Positions 36,939 to 47,204 of a DNA stretch of 64,000 nucleotides are shown here, in pieces. The notes beneath the pieces were generated by a model. It did no database searches, was not told where the DNA came from, and worked only from the letters and a program-made list of their open reading frames with translations. The first letter of the stretch is position 1. Each line of letters begins with the position of its first letter. The translations under genes and the position numbers were made by a program. This DNA is from Acinetobacter rathckeae (GTDB lineage Bacteria; Pseudomonadota; Gammaproteobacteria; Pseudomonadales; Moraxellaceae): NCBI RefSeq assembly GCF_015627125.1, contig NZ_VTDO01000010.1, positions 18,043-82,042 of the forward strand, given 5' to 3'.

Positions 36939-38657
36939 TCATAATGATGCGGTATCTGAGCTTAAATACAACACTTTCAACTGTAAACTGACTCGTCCTT
37001 GAAACTCATTTTTATCGAGTTCATACACCAACTTAACTTGTGATTGCTGTTCATCAAAACAAAAAAGGTCTTTGGCATTAAAGGCAATTGCATCGACATA
37101 TTGCCCTGTCGTGAGTTTTAGACTGAGTTTTAAGTGCTTTTCTTTCAGCCAGCGAAACTGATGAATGCTAAAAACACCCTCAAATATAGGGGCAGGAAAT
37201 TTTTGCCCCCATGGGCCAAATTGTTCAATGGTTTGTACCGTATCTAGCGTTAAATCTGTATGATTCAGCTCACCATCTGTCCAGACAACAGCTTGTAATA
37301 ATTGTGGGTCACATTTGGCAATTTCGGCCTCAAAAGCTGTTTTAAATGGCTCAAAATCAGTTTGGGCAATGGTTAACCCAGCAGCAGCAGCATGCCCACC
37401 AAAAAAACGAACCAACTTCGGATACTGCTCGACCACACGCTCAATGGCATCCCGAATATGCACACCCTCTACAGAACGTGCAGAGCCTTTAATATGTACG
37501 CCATCTTCATCTACAGCAAATACGATACTTGGCCGATGAAACTGCTCTTTTAAACGGCCTGCCACAATACCAATCACCCCCTGATGCCAATGAGGCTCAA
37601 ACAACACCAATGCCGAAGGTAAATGCGTTTGGTCTAGCTGTATGTCCTGTAAAATGTGTAATGCATCTTGTTTAATCTCAGCCTCAACCGCTCTACGCTC
37701 TTGGTTTAATTGCTGTAGTTGTTGTGCCAAAGGGTATGCGTCTTCAAAGCTTTCCGACAATAAACACTCAACCCCAATATGCATACTTTGCATCCGCCCT
37801 GCTGCATTTAAGCGAGGCCCGAGTGCAAAGCCTAAGTCACTGGCGGTGATTTTATGCATATCACGCCCTGCGACATGCAACAGAGCCAAAATACCTGCCC
37901 GACAATTGCCTTGACGAATGTGTTTTAAACCGTAATCAATTAAAATGCGGTTATTGTGATCCAGTGCTGCTACATCTGCATACGTACCCAGTGCCACAAG
38001 GTCTAAATATTGCACCAGACTGGTGGTGCTTTTCCCTTGCTTTTTACGCTGTGTGACTAAATCAGCCAACACATAAAAAGCCACCCCAACGCCTGCCAAA
38101 GCTTTACTGGCAAATTCACAGCCCAATTGATTTGGATTCACCACGGCATCGGCAGCTGGTGCGGGTTTTGTAGTGAGGTGGTGATCTGTGACCACCACGG
38201 TCATGCCGTACCGTTTGGCCTGCTCAACCCCTGCATGGCTTGAAATACCATTATCTACAGTAATCAGTAACTGTGGTGCATATTGTTGCTGTGCTAAATC
38301 TACAATTTTTTCTGTGAGACCATAGCCATACTTAAACCGATCTGGCACTAAATAATGAACATCAGCCCCCAAAGCACGTAATACCAAAACCATGAGTGCG
38401 GTACTGGTTGCACCATCGGCATCATAGTCACCCACAATCACAATACGCTGTTTTTGGTCTATGGCTTGGTCTATATAACTGACCGCTGTACTTAAGCCTT
38501 TTAATGAAGGCGACAGTAAATGTTTAAGTTTAAGCTCCAACTCATGTAAAGAAGTCACATCACGGCGTGCCAAAATATTGGCCATAAACGGTGCAATGCC
38601 CTGAAGTTGTTCAGGGCATACTAAAAGAGGTCGAGTTTTTATTTGTGGATTAGACAT
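36939..38657 (-). CDS. recJ: Single-stranded-DNA-specific exonuclease RecJ
   Basis: A 572-residue 5'-3' ssDNA exonuclease of recombination and mismatch repair. DHH-family metal motifs are present: VGDYDADGATST near residue 76, TVDNGISS, and TDHHLTT. The DHHA1 motif FGGHAAAAGLTI lies near residue 418. A C-terminal OB-like domain follows. The length equals the E. coli enzyme (577). It ends a run of minus-strand genes, 7 bp downstream of pdxH, so co-transcription with pdxH and perhaps glmM is likely. Confidence 0.96.
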   Translation of the reverse strand: MSNPQIKTRPLLVCPEQLQGIAPFMANILARRDVTSLHELELKLKHLLSPSLKGLSTAVSYIDQAIDQKQRIVIVGDYDADGATSTALMVLVLRALGADVHYLVPDRFKYGYGLTEKIVDLAQQQYAPQLLITVDNGISSHAGVEQAKRYGMTVVVTDHHLTTKPAPAADAVVNPNQLGCEFASKALAGVGVAFYVLADLVTQRKKQGKSTTSLVQYLDLVALGTYADVAALDHNNRILIDYGLKHIRQGNCRAGILALLHVAGRDMHKITASDLGFALGPRLNAAGRMQSMHIGVECLLSESFEDAYPLAQQLQQLNQERRAVEAEIKQDALHILQDIQLDQTHLPSALVLFEPHWHQGVIGIVAGRLKEQFHRPSIVFAVDEDGVHIKGSARSVEGVHIRDAIERVVEQYPKLVRFFGGHAAAAGLTIAQTDFEPFKTAFEAEIAKCDPQLLQAVVWTDGELNHTDLTLDTVQTIEQFGPWGQKFPAPIFEGVFSIHQFRWLKEKHLKLSLKLTTGQYVDAIAFNAKDLFCFDEQQSQVKLVYELDKNEFQGRVSLQLKVLYLSSDTASL

Positions 38658-38664
38658 ATCAGCT

Positions 38665-39324
38665 TTAAGGCATTAAACGCTGTAATTGCCACGTTGCATC
38701 ATCTTGTTTGGTGTACTGCAAACGGTCATGTAAACGGTTCGGGCGACCTTGCCAAAACTCATATGCAGTAGCCTGTAAGCGGTAGCCACCCCAAAATTTG
38801 GGTTTATCTAGCTCAGTTTTGGTCGCAACAGAGGCAAAGAAGTCATCAAAATGCTGTTGTAATGTCGCTCTACTGTCAATGACACCACTTTGTGGTGTGC
38901 TGACATGGGCTGCAATTTGACTGTCTCTTGGTCGCTTGTGGTAGTAATCCACTGACTCTTGCTCAGACACTTTCACTACTTGACCCGAAATACGCACCTG
39001 ACGTTCTAAGCTTGGCCAATAGAACAAGATTTCTGCACGGGTATTTTGTGCAAGGTCTTGGCCTTTTTGGCTGTCATAATTGGTATAGAAAGTATAACCT
39101 TGTTCGGTTGCTCCTCGAAGCAATACCGTGCGAACATGCGGTTGTCCTTCGCCATCAACAGTGGCCAAATACATGGCGTACGGCTCATCTGTATTCACAG
39201 TTAAAGCATGATTAAACCATTGCAAAAACTGCTCATGCGGATTTTTTGCCACCTGTGACTCAAGAAGCTCACCTTTTTCATAACTGAGTCTGAGCTCACT
39301 TAAGTCTTTGATTGGATCACTCAT
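38665..39324 (-). CDS. pdxH: Pyridoxamine 5'-phosphate oxidase
   Basis: A 219-residue FMN enzyme that makes pyridoxal 5'-phosphate from the pyridoxamine or pyridoxine phosphate. Family features: RTVLLRGATEQGYTFYTNYDSQKG (FMN and substrate contacts, starting R-T-V-L-L-R), FYWPSLERQVRISG, and the C-terminal PNRLHDR. The ATG at 39324 is chosen over 39330 because AAGGA lies nine bases from it and only three from the first. It lies between glmM (12-18 bp upstream) and recJ (7 bp downstream). Confidence 0.95.
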   Translation of the reverse strand: MSDPIKDLSELRLSYEKGELLESQVAKNPHEQFLQWFNHALTVNTDEPYAMYLATVDGEGQPHVRTVLLRGATEQGYTFYTNYDSQKGQDLAQNTRAEILFYWPSLERQVRISGQVVKVSEQESVDYYHKRPRDSQIAAHVSTPQSGVIDSRATLQQHFDDFFASVATKTELDKPKFWGGYRLQATAYEFWQGRPNRLHDRLQYTKQDDATWQLQRLMP

Positions 39325-39342
39325 GACCATACATCCTTATAT

Positions 39343-40683
39343 TTATACTGCCTGATTGGCTTGTGCTTTAATGGCATCTGCCAAGCGGTTTGCTAAAGCA
39401 TGTACTTCTTCTGCTTGCTCACCTTCAACCATCACTCGAATCATTGGCTCTGTACCTGATTTACGAATAAGTAAGCGACCACGCCCTTTGAGTTGCTCTT
39501 CTGCTTGCTCAAATAAAGTAACTAACTCAGGAATCGCAAATGGGTCAATCATTTTTTCTAAACGTAAATTCACTAAAATTTGTGGAAATAATTCAAAGCC
39601 TTCCACTAACTCATGCAGTGCTTTATTTTGATACACCATTACAGTTAAAACTTGCAACGCTGCAATAATGGCGTCACCTGTGGTGCTTTTATCTAGGGTT
39701 AAAATATGCCCTGAAGGCTCACCACCAATCGCCCACTGTTGTTCTACTAGTTTTTGTAATACATGGCGATCACCCACTTGGGCTCTTAAAAAAGGCACTT
39801 CGGCCTGTTTTAGTGCCAACTCTAATGCCATATTGCTCATGACTGTGCCGACAATACCCACAGGCTTTTTCTTGGCCTTGGTGGCAAGCATGTATAAAAT
39901 ATGGTCACCATCAAGCAAGCGACCAAACTTGTCTACCAGTACCACACGGTCTGCATCACCATCGAAGGCGATACCAAGGTCTGCGCCATGCTCAACCACT
40001 GCTTTTTGTAAAGCTTCTGGGTGAGTTGAACCACAGTTTTCATTAATATTTTGCCCGTTTGGCTCGTTGTGTATGGCAACCACTTTCGCCCCAAGCTCAC
40101 GAAAAACCGCAGGGCCCACGTTGTAAGCTGCACCATGTGCACAGTCCACCACAATCACTATGCCACGTAAATTGTAGTGGTATGGAAAACTCGACTTACA
40201 AAATTCAATATAGCGGCCATTGGCATCTTTCACACGCACGCTTTTACCAAGCCCTGCGGTATTTTCAATCACAATCTCGTGTTTTAATTCTTCATTAATT
40301 TCATTTTGTAATTCTTCAGGAAGTTTTTTACCTTCCGATGAAAAGAATTTAATCCCATTATCAAAATATGGGTTATGTGATGCTGAAATCACAATACCTG
40401 CATCTGCATGCAATGCACGGGTTAAATGGGCAATGGCAGGTGTTGGCAATGGGCCAAGTAAATGCACATATACGCCTGCTGCATTGAGCCCTGCTTGTAG
40501 AGCCGCTTCTAAGATATAACCAGAGAGCCGAGTGTCTTTGCCCAATACAACAACGGGCTTGCGGTCAACATTTTGCTTTTTAAGTACTTTACCTGCAGCA
40601 AAGCCGAGTTTTAATGCAAACTCAGGCGTAATTGGTAACTGACCAAATTTTCCACGAATACCATCTGTACCAAAATAACTCAT
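39343..40683 (-). CDS. glmM: Phosphoglucosamine mutase
   Basis: A 446-residue enzyme that converts glucosamine-6-phosphate to glucosamine-1-phosphate for UDP-GlcNAc, peptidoglycan and LPS. The phospho-serine loop ISASHNP (Ser102, the same number as E. coli) is present, along with the metal loop FDGDADRV, the sugar loop GEPSGH and the phosphate-binding [12 protein letters not shown]. The fold is complete. It heads the glmM-pdxH-recJ series and is separated from guaB by a terminator. Confidence 0.97.
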   Translation of the reverse strand: MSYFGTDGIRGKFGQLPITPEFALKLGFAAGKVLKKQNVDRKPVVVLGKDTRLSGYILEAALQAGLNAAGVYVHLLGPLPTPAIAHLTRALHADAGIVISASHNPYFDNGIKFFSSEGKKLPEELQNEINEELKHEIVIENTAGLGKSVRVKDANGRYIEFCKSSFPYHYNLRGIVIVVDCAHGAAYNVGPAVFRELGAKVVAIHNEPNGQNINENCGSTHPEALQKAVVEHGADLGIAFDGDADRVVLVDKFGRLLDGDHILYMLATKAKKKPVGIVGTVMSNMALELALKQAEVPFLRAQVGDRHVLQKLVEQQWAIGGEPSGHILTLDKSTTGDAIIAALQVLTVMVYQNKALHELVEGFELFPQILVNLRLEKMIDPFAIPELVTLFEQAEEQLKGRGRLLIRKSGTEPMIRVMVEGEQAEEVHALANRLADAIKAQANQAV

Positions 40684-40767
40684 GCGTCTCTCATTTATCC
40701 ATTGAACAGGCCATCTTTTGCCAACCTGCTTTTTGTTTTACACTTTTTTATACTTTACACCAAAATC

Positions 40768-40798
40768 AAAAAGACCGTCATGCTTTGACGGTCTTTTT
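40768..40798 (-). terminator. Rho-independent terminator of guaB
   Basis: Stem AAAAAGACCGTCA / TGACGGTCTTTTT with loop TGCTT, symmetric A/T runs, 22 bp after the guaB stop codon. Confidence 0.9.
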
Positions 40799-40819
40799 AT
40801 CTTGTTTTAATGCAAGCAA

Positions 40820-42313
<1,494 letters not shown>

Positions 42314-42448
42314 CTATTATAAACAAATTTTTTTTCAAATTTCATTTATTCTGCATTTTTTTTCAAAAATCTTGTTTGAGTGATCCGTTAAAGTCAGCTT
42401 ATTTTAAAATTGTGATGCTTGTGCCTAAATTTCATCATGCTTAATATC

Positions 42449-42491
42449 AAAAATAGGTTTATATCATCAACCGAGATATAAACCTATTTTT
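42449..42491 (-). terminator. Rho-independent terminator of the Mn exporter gene
   Basis: Perfect 16-bp stem (AAAAATAGGTTTATAT and its complement) with an 11-base loop, 68 bp after the stop codon of the gene at 42560. The rest of 42287-42559 shows no gene. Confidence 0.85.
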
Positions 42492-42559
42492 GATTATTCC
42501 CTTTTAAGAGGGAGACTTGTGTAAGACTATTAATATATGGCTTAGTCTATGGGTTGAAA

Positions 42560-43138
42560 TTAAGCCATATAATGTTGTACCACAGCACTAATACCAACCA
42601 CTAAAAAGATGACTGCACCAATTTTATGAATAAGCGAGATGGGTAATTTCCCTGCCAACTTATTACCCAGAAATACTGCTGGGGCATTTGCAATCATCAT
42701 ACCGATAGTTGTTCCGACCAATACAATAATAATACTGTCAAAACGTGCCGACAATGCAACAGTGGCTATTTGCGTTTTATCACCAATTTCAGCCAAGAAG
42801 AATAAAATGAACGTTGCACCAAATACACCAAAGCGTTGCCACTTATAAATACTTTCGGCTTCATCACCATCGAGCTTATCTGGAATAAGCATCCATACAG
42901 CCATGCCAATAAAACCGAGTGCCAAAATCCAAACCATCGTAGTTGGGCTAACGACTGTGGTTAACCACTGCCCTAAAACGGCAGAAATACCATGGTTTAT
43001 TGTAGTTGCCAGCACAATAGCGAATAAAATAGGCACTGGCTTACGAAAACGTGCAGCCAATAAAAGTGCAAGAAGTTGAGTTTTGTCTCCCATTTCGGCA
43101 AGGGCAACGATAGAGACAGAGATGAGAAAAGCATACAT
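42560..43138 (-). CDS. mneA: Mn2+ exporter of the UPF0016/GDT1 (TMEM165) family
   Basis: A 192-residue membrane protein with six helices. It has both family signatures, EMGDKTQLLALLLAA near residue 15 and EIGDKTQIATVALSA near residue 115 (E-x-G-D-K-T), which form the cation-binding site in the inverted-repeat fold. Bacterial members such as MneA export manganese, and eukaryotic members move Mn2+/Ca2+ in the Golgi. A yybP-ykoY riboswitch in its leader supports Mn2+ control. The ATG at 43138 has AAGGA nine bases upstream, inside a helix that the riboswitch could form. Confidence 0.92.
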   Translation of the reverse strand: MYAFLISVSIVALAEMGDKTQLLALLLAARFRKPVPILFAIVLATTINHGISAVLGQWLTTVVSPTTMVWILALGFIGMAVWMLIPDKLDGDEAESIYKWQRFGVFGATFILFFLAEIGDKTQIATVALSARFDSIIIVLVGTTIGMMIANAPAVFLGNKLAGKLPISLIHKIGAVIFLVVGISAVVQHYMA

Positions 43139-43142
43139 GACA

Positions 43143-43340
43143 TGTTTTCCTTGGCCAGCACAAATACCTATGACTTACCCACTCCTGCCAGCCAAAGTGC
43201 AGAGATGGTAAATCAAAGGTCTTGCCAACAAAAGAAAATCTGGTTCTTTGCTACAATGGCCATGTTCAAAATATGTAGAACAAGTATGTTGACCATCATC
43301 TATTTACGTGATGTAAATAGCGGCTACTCCCCAATGAAGT
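43143..43340 (-). promoter_or_regulatory. yybP-ykoY manganese riboswitch with SD-sequestering platform
   Basis: The minus-strand leader of the exporter has the conserved blocks of this riboswitch in order: TTGGGGAGTAGCCGC (about 43336-43321), GTCAACATACTTG (43293-43281) and GGCAAGACCTTTG (about 43226-43214). The bases between form hairpins such as CTATTTACATCACGTAAATAG. Further down, CTTTGGC (43197-43191) can pair with GCCAAGG (43155-43149), which contains the Shine-Dalgarno AAGG. Binding of Mn2+ would free the ribosome site. The order and spacing fit the gammaproteobacterial mntP/alx leaders. Confidence 0.85.
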
Positions 43341-43420
43341 TAGCGCCATTATATAAAAAAAATTCTTTTTTGCAATCCCTACTAAAACAGTTGGGTTTAT
43401 TTGTTTGCAACATTTTGTGT

Positions 43421-43630
43421 TTATTCAGCTAAATTAAAGGTAAATGATTTCCAAGTCGCCATACATAATGAGTCTCTAAAACGGCTTGCATCTCTTAATG
43501 AAAAACACTTTTTTAAATGGCTATACGGTATGCACACCCCATCTTTTTGCATGACACGGCAATACGCTGAATAATAAATATTGGCTCTTTTTGAGTGCAA
43601 AATTGCTTTTAAATTGGTGAGCTGTTGCAT
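43421..43630 (-). pseudogene. N-terminal relic of type I-F cas1
   Basis: A 69-residue frame whose first ~33 residues, LTNLKAILHSKRANIYY and YCRVMQKDG, match the start of type I-F Cas1 (consensus LKTILHSKRANLYYLEYCRV-x-x-x-G). After DG the sequence leaves the family completely, and the remaining ~290 residues of Cas1, including the metal-binding Glu/His/Asp sites, are missing. No cas2-3, csy genes or I-F repeats are visible nearby. I read it as a truncated remnant of a deleted CRISPR-Cas locus; the tail KKCFSLRDASRFRDSL is probably unrelated DNA read through. It could be a translated small protein, but no ribosome site is clear. Confidence 0.7.
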
Positions 43631-43706
43631 TATTGTATACTTTTTAGCTTACATAGTTAGACAGTAGCTGTTTTTTTAACCCACCTCAAGATAAAAGATA
43701 CCTCCG

Positions 43707-43734
43707 TGCGACAACTGTGGTCGCAGTGTTTTTC
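43707..43734 (+). terminator. Hairpin with T-run upstream of the ABC operon
   Basis: Stem TGCGAC / GTCGCA with loop AACTGTG, followed by GTGTTTTTC. No plus-strand gene lies just upstream, so it may insulate the ABC operon or act as an attenuator in its leader. Nothing else is seen in 43631-43908 except an AT-rich promoter region. Confidence 0.4.
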
Positions 43735-43908
43735 TTTACTGTATTTTCTCGATTTAGATAGTTAAAAATATCGCGTATTGGCAAAATTTCTATACTTTTT
43801 CATATAAAAACCAACAAACAACGAATTATTGGCATTAAACGTGCTTAAAACATAATTAACACTTGTCTCTTGTATATGAAGACAGCAAAGTATCTCACGG
43901 AGAAAAAT

Positions 43909-45441
43909 ATGTCATTTGATTGGAGTTACACATTAAGTCAGCTCTGGAATACTTCGTTTTGGAAAGCCTGTTTAGTCGTCATCGAACTGAGTTTGGTGGT
44001 ATGGCTCGTAGGTAATATCTTTGGTTTTATTTTGGCATTGGCTAAACAATCTAAAAACCGTTTTGTTGCTCAAATTACGTCAGCTTATATTTGGTTCTTT
44101 CGTAGCCTACCATTATTAGTATTACTGGTTTTCACCTACAACCTCCCTCAAATGTTTCCATCAACCAGCTCATTTCTTGCCTCTCCATTTATTGCAGGTG
44201 CCATTGCCATGCTTTTAAATGAGTCGGCGTTTATTGCTGAAATACATCGTTCAGGGCTCAGCTCTATTCCTAAAGGTCAAATCGAAGCAGGTAAAGCACT
44301 GGGTATACGCTATGTTGGTATACAAAAACTGATTGTGATTCCACAAGCATTACGTGTGGCAATGCCCTCTTTAAGTAATGAGTTTGTGACCATTGTTAAA
44401 TTAACCTCTTTGGTTTCAGTCATTTCTTTAACCGAAATTTTATTGGTTGGACAACGCCTCTATACACAAAATTTCCTTGTCATGGAAACCATGCTGGCGG
44501 TTGCTTTTTACTATATTCTAATTGTGACTGTATTTGGTTGGGTACTGACTTGGTTTGAAAAGAAATTAGATGTTTCATTGCGTCAACCTGGGCTACTTTC
44601 AGCAGACAGCCCACTCAACAACTTGCAGTACACCACACAAGCGGAACCAATACCAAGCAAGAAAAACCCACTTCACCGTGGCGAATATGCCCTTGAAACA
44701 CATCAAGTCTGCAAATCATATGGTGACCATCAAGTTCTTAAAGGGATTGATTTAAAAATCAAATGGGGCGAAGTGGTCTGTATTATTGGCCCATCAGGTT
44801 CAGGGAAAACCACTTTTATTCGTACACTCAATGGTCTTGAAGAGTTAACAAGTGGCCAAGTGTCATTGTTAGATCAGCCATTTTTATCTTCAGACACTGA
44901 CCTAAAACACAATAAAAACTACCAAGAAAATATCATTCATATTGGTATGGTTTTTCAAAACTTTAATTTGTTCCCACATAAAACCATTTTAGAAAACGTC
45001 ACCCTTGCACCGAACTATCACCAAAAGTCAGATGCATTGGTCAACAAGATTACAGCATTAACCATGCTTGAAAAAGTGGGGATGAAGCAACATGCCAACA
45101 AATACCCACATCAACTTTCTGGTGGTCAACAACAACGTGTGGCGATTGCTCGTGCTTTAGCCATGAAGCCATCTGTGATTTTATTTGATGAACCAACGTC
45201 TGCGCTAGATCCTGAATTGGTCAATGAAGTCTTAAAAGTGATTGAAGATCTGGCTAAAGAAGGCATGACCATGCTCATTGTGACTCATGAAATGGACTTT
45301 GCACTGAAAGTGTCTAACCGTGTTGTGTTTATGGAAAACGGTCATGTGGTGGTTGATGAGTCTCCTGAACAGATTATTCAGTCAGACAATGATCGTTTAC
45401 ATCAATTTATGGGCTTAAAAAAGAGCGAACCTCAAGTTTAG
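43909..45441 (+). CDS. Fused amino-acid ABC transporter permease-ATPase
   Basis: A 510-residue fusion of the two inner parts of a polar amino-acid importer. Residues 1-230 are a HisM/GlnP-type permease ([44 protein letters not shown] with the EAA loop). Residues 260-510 are a GlnQ-type ATPase with Walker [10 protein letters not shown], signature [15 protein letters not shown] and Walker [14 protein letters not shown]. The frame opens at 43870, but the ATG at 43909 is seven bases after GGAG. It heads an operon with a DUF1989 gene and a family-3 binding protein, and would work as a homodimer. Confidence 0.9.
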   Translation: MSFDWSYTLSQLWNTSFWKACLVVIELSLVVWLVGNIFGFILALAKQSKNRFVAQITSAYIWFFRSLPLLVLLVFTYNLPQMFPSTSSFLASPFIAGAIAMLLNESAFIAEIHRSGLSSIPKGQIEAGKALGIRYVGIQKLIVIPQALRVAMPSLSNEFVTIVKLTSLVSVISLTEILLVGQRLYTQNFLVMETMLAVAFYYILIVTVFGWVLTWFEKKLDVSLRQPGLLSADSPLNNLQYTTQAEPIPSKKNPLHRGEYALETHQVCKSYGDHQVLKGIDLKIKWGEVVCIIGPSGSGKTTFIRTLNGLEELTSGQVSLLDQPFLSSDTDLKHNKNYQENIIHIGMVFQNFNLFPHKTILENVTLAPNYHQKSDALVNKITALTMLEKVGMKQHANKYPHQLSGGQQQRVAIARALAMKPSVILFDEPTSALDPELVNEVLKVIEDLAKEGMTMLIVTHEMDFALKVSNRVVFMENGHVVVDESPEQIIQSDNDRLHQFMGLKKSEPQV

Positions 45442-45468
45442 ACAGCACACAATTTATAGGAGCAAAAT

Positions 45469-46305
45469 ATGTATAAAGACTATCCATCAGCCTATCAGGG
45501 AGGTGCGGACTCTCCCCTAGAGGTCGATAAAGCCTTTTATGATCGTATTCGAGAAACAACTGATGCACGAACGTTAGTGAGCCAAGTTGAAGTACCAATT
45601 CGCTCAGGCTATGCATGGGAAGTCAAAGCAGGACAAGTCTTTAGAGTCACTGCACCTAAAGGGGCTCAGGTTGGCGACTTTAATATTTGGAATGCTCATA
45701 ATCCAAGAGAGCGACTATGGGCGTCTCGTACGCGACAACTGCAAGGGTCACATGTCAGTATGTATGACCGCTTGTGGTCGACACTGCCCTTTATGCGACC
45801 ATTGGTCACCATTACCGACGACAGTCTCAAAGACTATGGTATAGATGAACACGGCGGACGCATTCATGACCTACTCGGGACACGATGCGACCCATATATT
45901 AACCGTATTTTAACCGGTAAAGATTTTGACCATCACTGTCACTCTAACCTGACACGTGCTGTTTTACCCTATGGATTAACTGAGTTTGATGTGCATGACG
46001 TGCTCAACATTTTTCAAGTCACAGGACTCAACCATGAAAGCAAATACTTTATGAAAACATGTCCTGCTCAAGCAGGCGACTACCTCGAGTTTTTTGCCGA
46101 AATTGATGTTTTGTGTGCTTTATCGACCTGCCCAGGTGGCGATTTATCTTTACCAATGTGGGGGCCTGATGCACAAGACCCTATTTCGGTATGTAGACCG
46201 CTTGGTGTAGAAATTTTTGACCTCGACCCAGAGCTGATTAAAGACTGGGAATCACCCCAATGTTCTCCATATGCTGGACAACATGGACTCACTTTAACAA
46301 AGTAA
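45469..46305 (+). CDS. DUF1989 (urea carboxylase-associated) family protein
   Basis: A 278-residue cytoplasmic protein of the DUF1989 family, also called urea amidolyase-associated proteins. Seen here: GYAWEVKAGQVFRVTAPKGAQ-type opening (key residues R-V-x-x-P-x-G-x-Q-V-G-D), GRIHDLLGTRCDPY, and ALSTCPGGDLSLP with Cys residues that likely bind metal. Members are encoded next to urea or guanidine carboxylases and amide transporters, and the biochemical role is unclear. It lies between the fused ABC protein (27 bp) and a binding protein (28 bp), with a GGAG ribosome site. Confidence 0.87.
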   Translation: MYKDYPSAYQGGADSPLEVDKAFYDRIRETTDARTLVSQVEVPIRSGYAWEVKAGQVFRVTAPKGAQVGDFNIWNAHNPRERLWASRTRQLQGSHVSMYDRLWSTLPFMRPLVTITDDSLKDYGIDEHGGRIHDLLGTRCDPYINRILTGKDFDHHCHSNLTRAVLPYGLTEFDVHDVLNIFQVTGLNHESKYFMKTCPAQAGDYLEFFAEIDVLCALSTCPGGDLSLPMWGPDAQDPISVCRPLGVEIFDLDPELIKDWESPQCSPYAGQHGLTLTK

Positions 46306-46333
46306 TTTAACAATATAATTTTAGGAATAAAAT

Positions 46334-47149
46334 ATGTTTAAAAAACTACCTCTTGCGACTTTAATCACGTCATTAGTTATTGGTCTGTCTGCATGTAGCA
46401 AACCTGAAGAGAAAAAAGAAGCACCTGCAGAAGCGACGGCAACAGCACCGTCTACACTGCATATTGGTTCAGATTTAACCTACCCTCCGTATGGCTATTT
46501 CAAAGACAATCAACCACAAGGTTTTGACGTTGAGCTACTTGGTTTACTTGCCAATGCCAACCAACAAAAACCTGAGTTTGTTGACACACGTTTTGCAAGC
46601 CTGATTCCAAGCTTAAACAGTAAGAAGTTTGATGTAATTGCATCTTCAATGTTTATTACACCTGAGCGTGAAAAACAAGTGAACTTCATTCCTTATGCAA
46701 AAGTAGGTAATGCACTGATTGTACGTACAGGAGAAGGATTCGCACCGAAAGATCCAAAAGATCTTTGTGGTAAAACACTCTCTATTCTTAAAGGCTCAGC
46801 AGGGATTCCTAAGCTAGATGAAGTGTCAAAAGACTACTGTGCTGCAAACAATAAAAAAGGCATTACCATTCGTGAGTTCGATACCTCTCCTGAAGCATTA
46901 CAGTCACTCCTTGCCAAATCATCAGACGTACAATTTGATGATACAGATGTTGCAAAAGGCTTCATTGCTAAAGTGAATGGGAAAGTGATGATTTCAACCA
47001 CTGAACCGTTATACCCACAAACATTGGGTATCGCTGTGCGTAAAGATGACGCTGCAACGCTTGCAAGCTTAACCAAAGCTTTAGAGACCATCAAAGGCAA
47101 CCAAGAGTACCAAAAACTGCTTGATAAATATGGTATTAAAGGCATTTAA
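46334..47149 (+). CDS. Family-3 substrate-binding lipoprotein of ABC transporter
   Basis: A 271-residue periplasmic binding protein. A signal with lipobox LSAC places the lipid-bearing Cys at about residue 21, followed by a short charged linker. The solute-binding family 3 opening GSDLTYPPYGYFKDNQPQGF is next, and the second lobe contains LGIAVRKDD. This family binds polar amino acids and analogues. As third gene after the fused permease-ATPase and DUF1989 genes it supplies the ligand. Convergence with the oxoprolinase-type operon suggests that the ligand is the substrate of those enzymes (inference). Confidence 0.88.
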   Translation: MFKKLPLATLITSLVIGLSACSKPEEKKEAPAEATATAPSTLHIGSDLTYPPYGYFKDNQPQGFDVELLGLLANANQQKPEFVDTRFASLIPSLNSKKFDVIASSMFITPEREKQVNFIPYAKVGNALIVRTGEGFAPKDPKDLCGKTLSILKGSAGIPKLDEVSKDYCAANNKKGITIREFDTSPEALQSLLAKSSDVQFDDTDVAKGFIAKVNGKVMISTTEPLYPQTLGIAVRKDDAATLASLTKALETIKGNQEYQKLLDKYGIKGI

Positions 47150-47161
47150 CCAATACACATT

Positions 47162-47203
47162 AAAAATCATGCATCGGCCTTGTGGCGATGCATGATTTTT
47201 TTA
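47162..47203. terminator. Bidirectional terminator between convergent operons
   Basis: Stem AAAAATCATGCATCG / CGATGCATGATTTTT with loop GCCTTGTGG, followed by T residues on the plus strand and with an upstream A-run serving the minus strand. Confidence 0.88.
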
Positions 47204-47204
47204 T

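Noticed and set aside
43631..43908. CRISPR repeats next to the cas1 relic
   Set aside because: No repeated unit of about 28 bp with spacers is visible there or elsewhere in the window.
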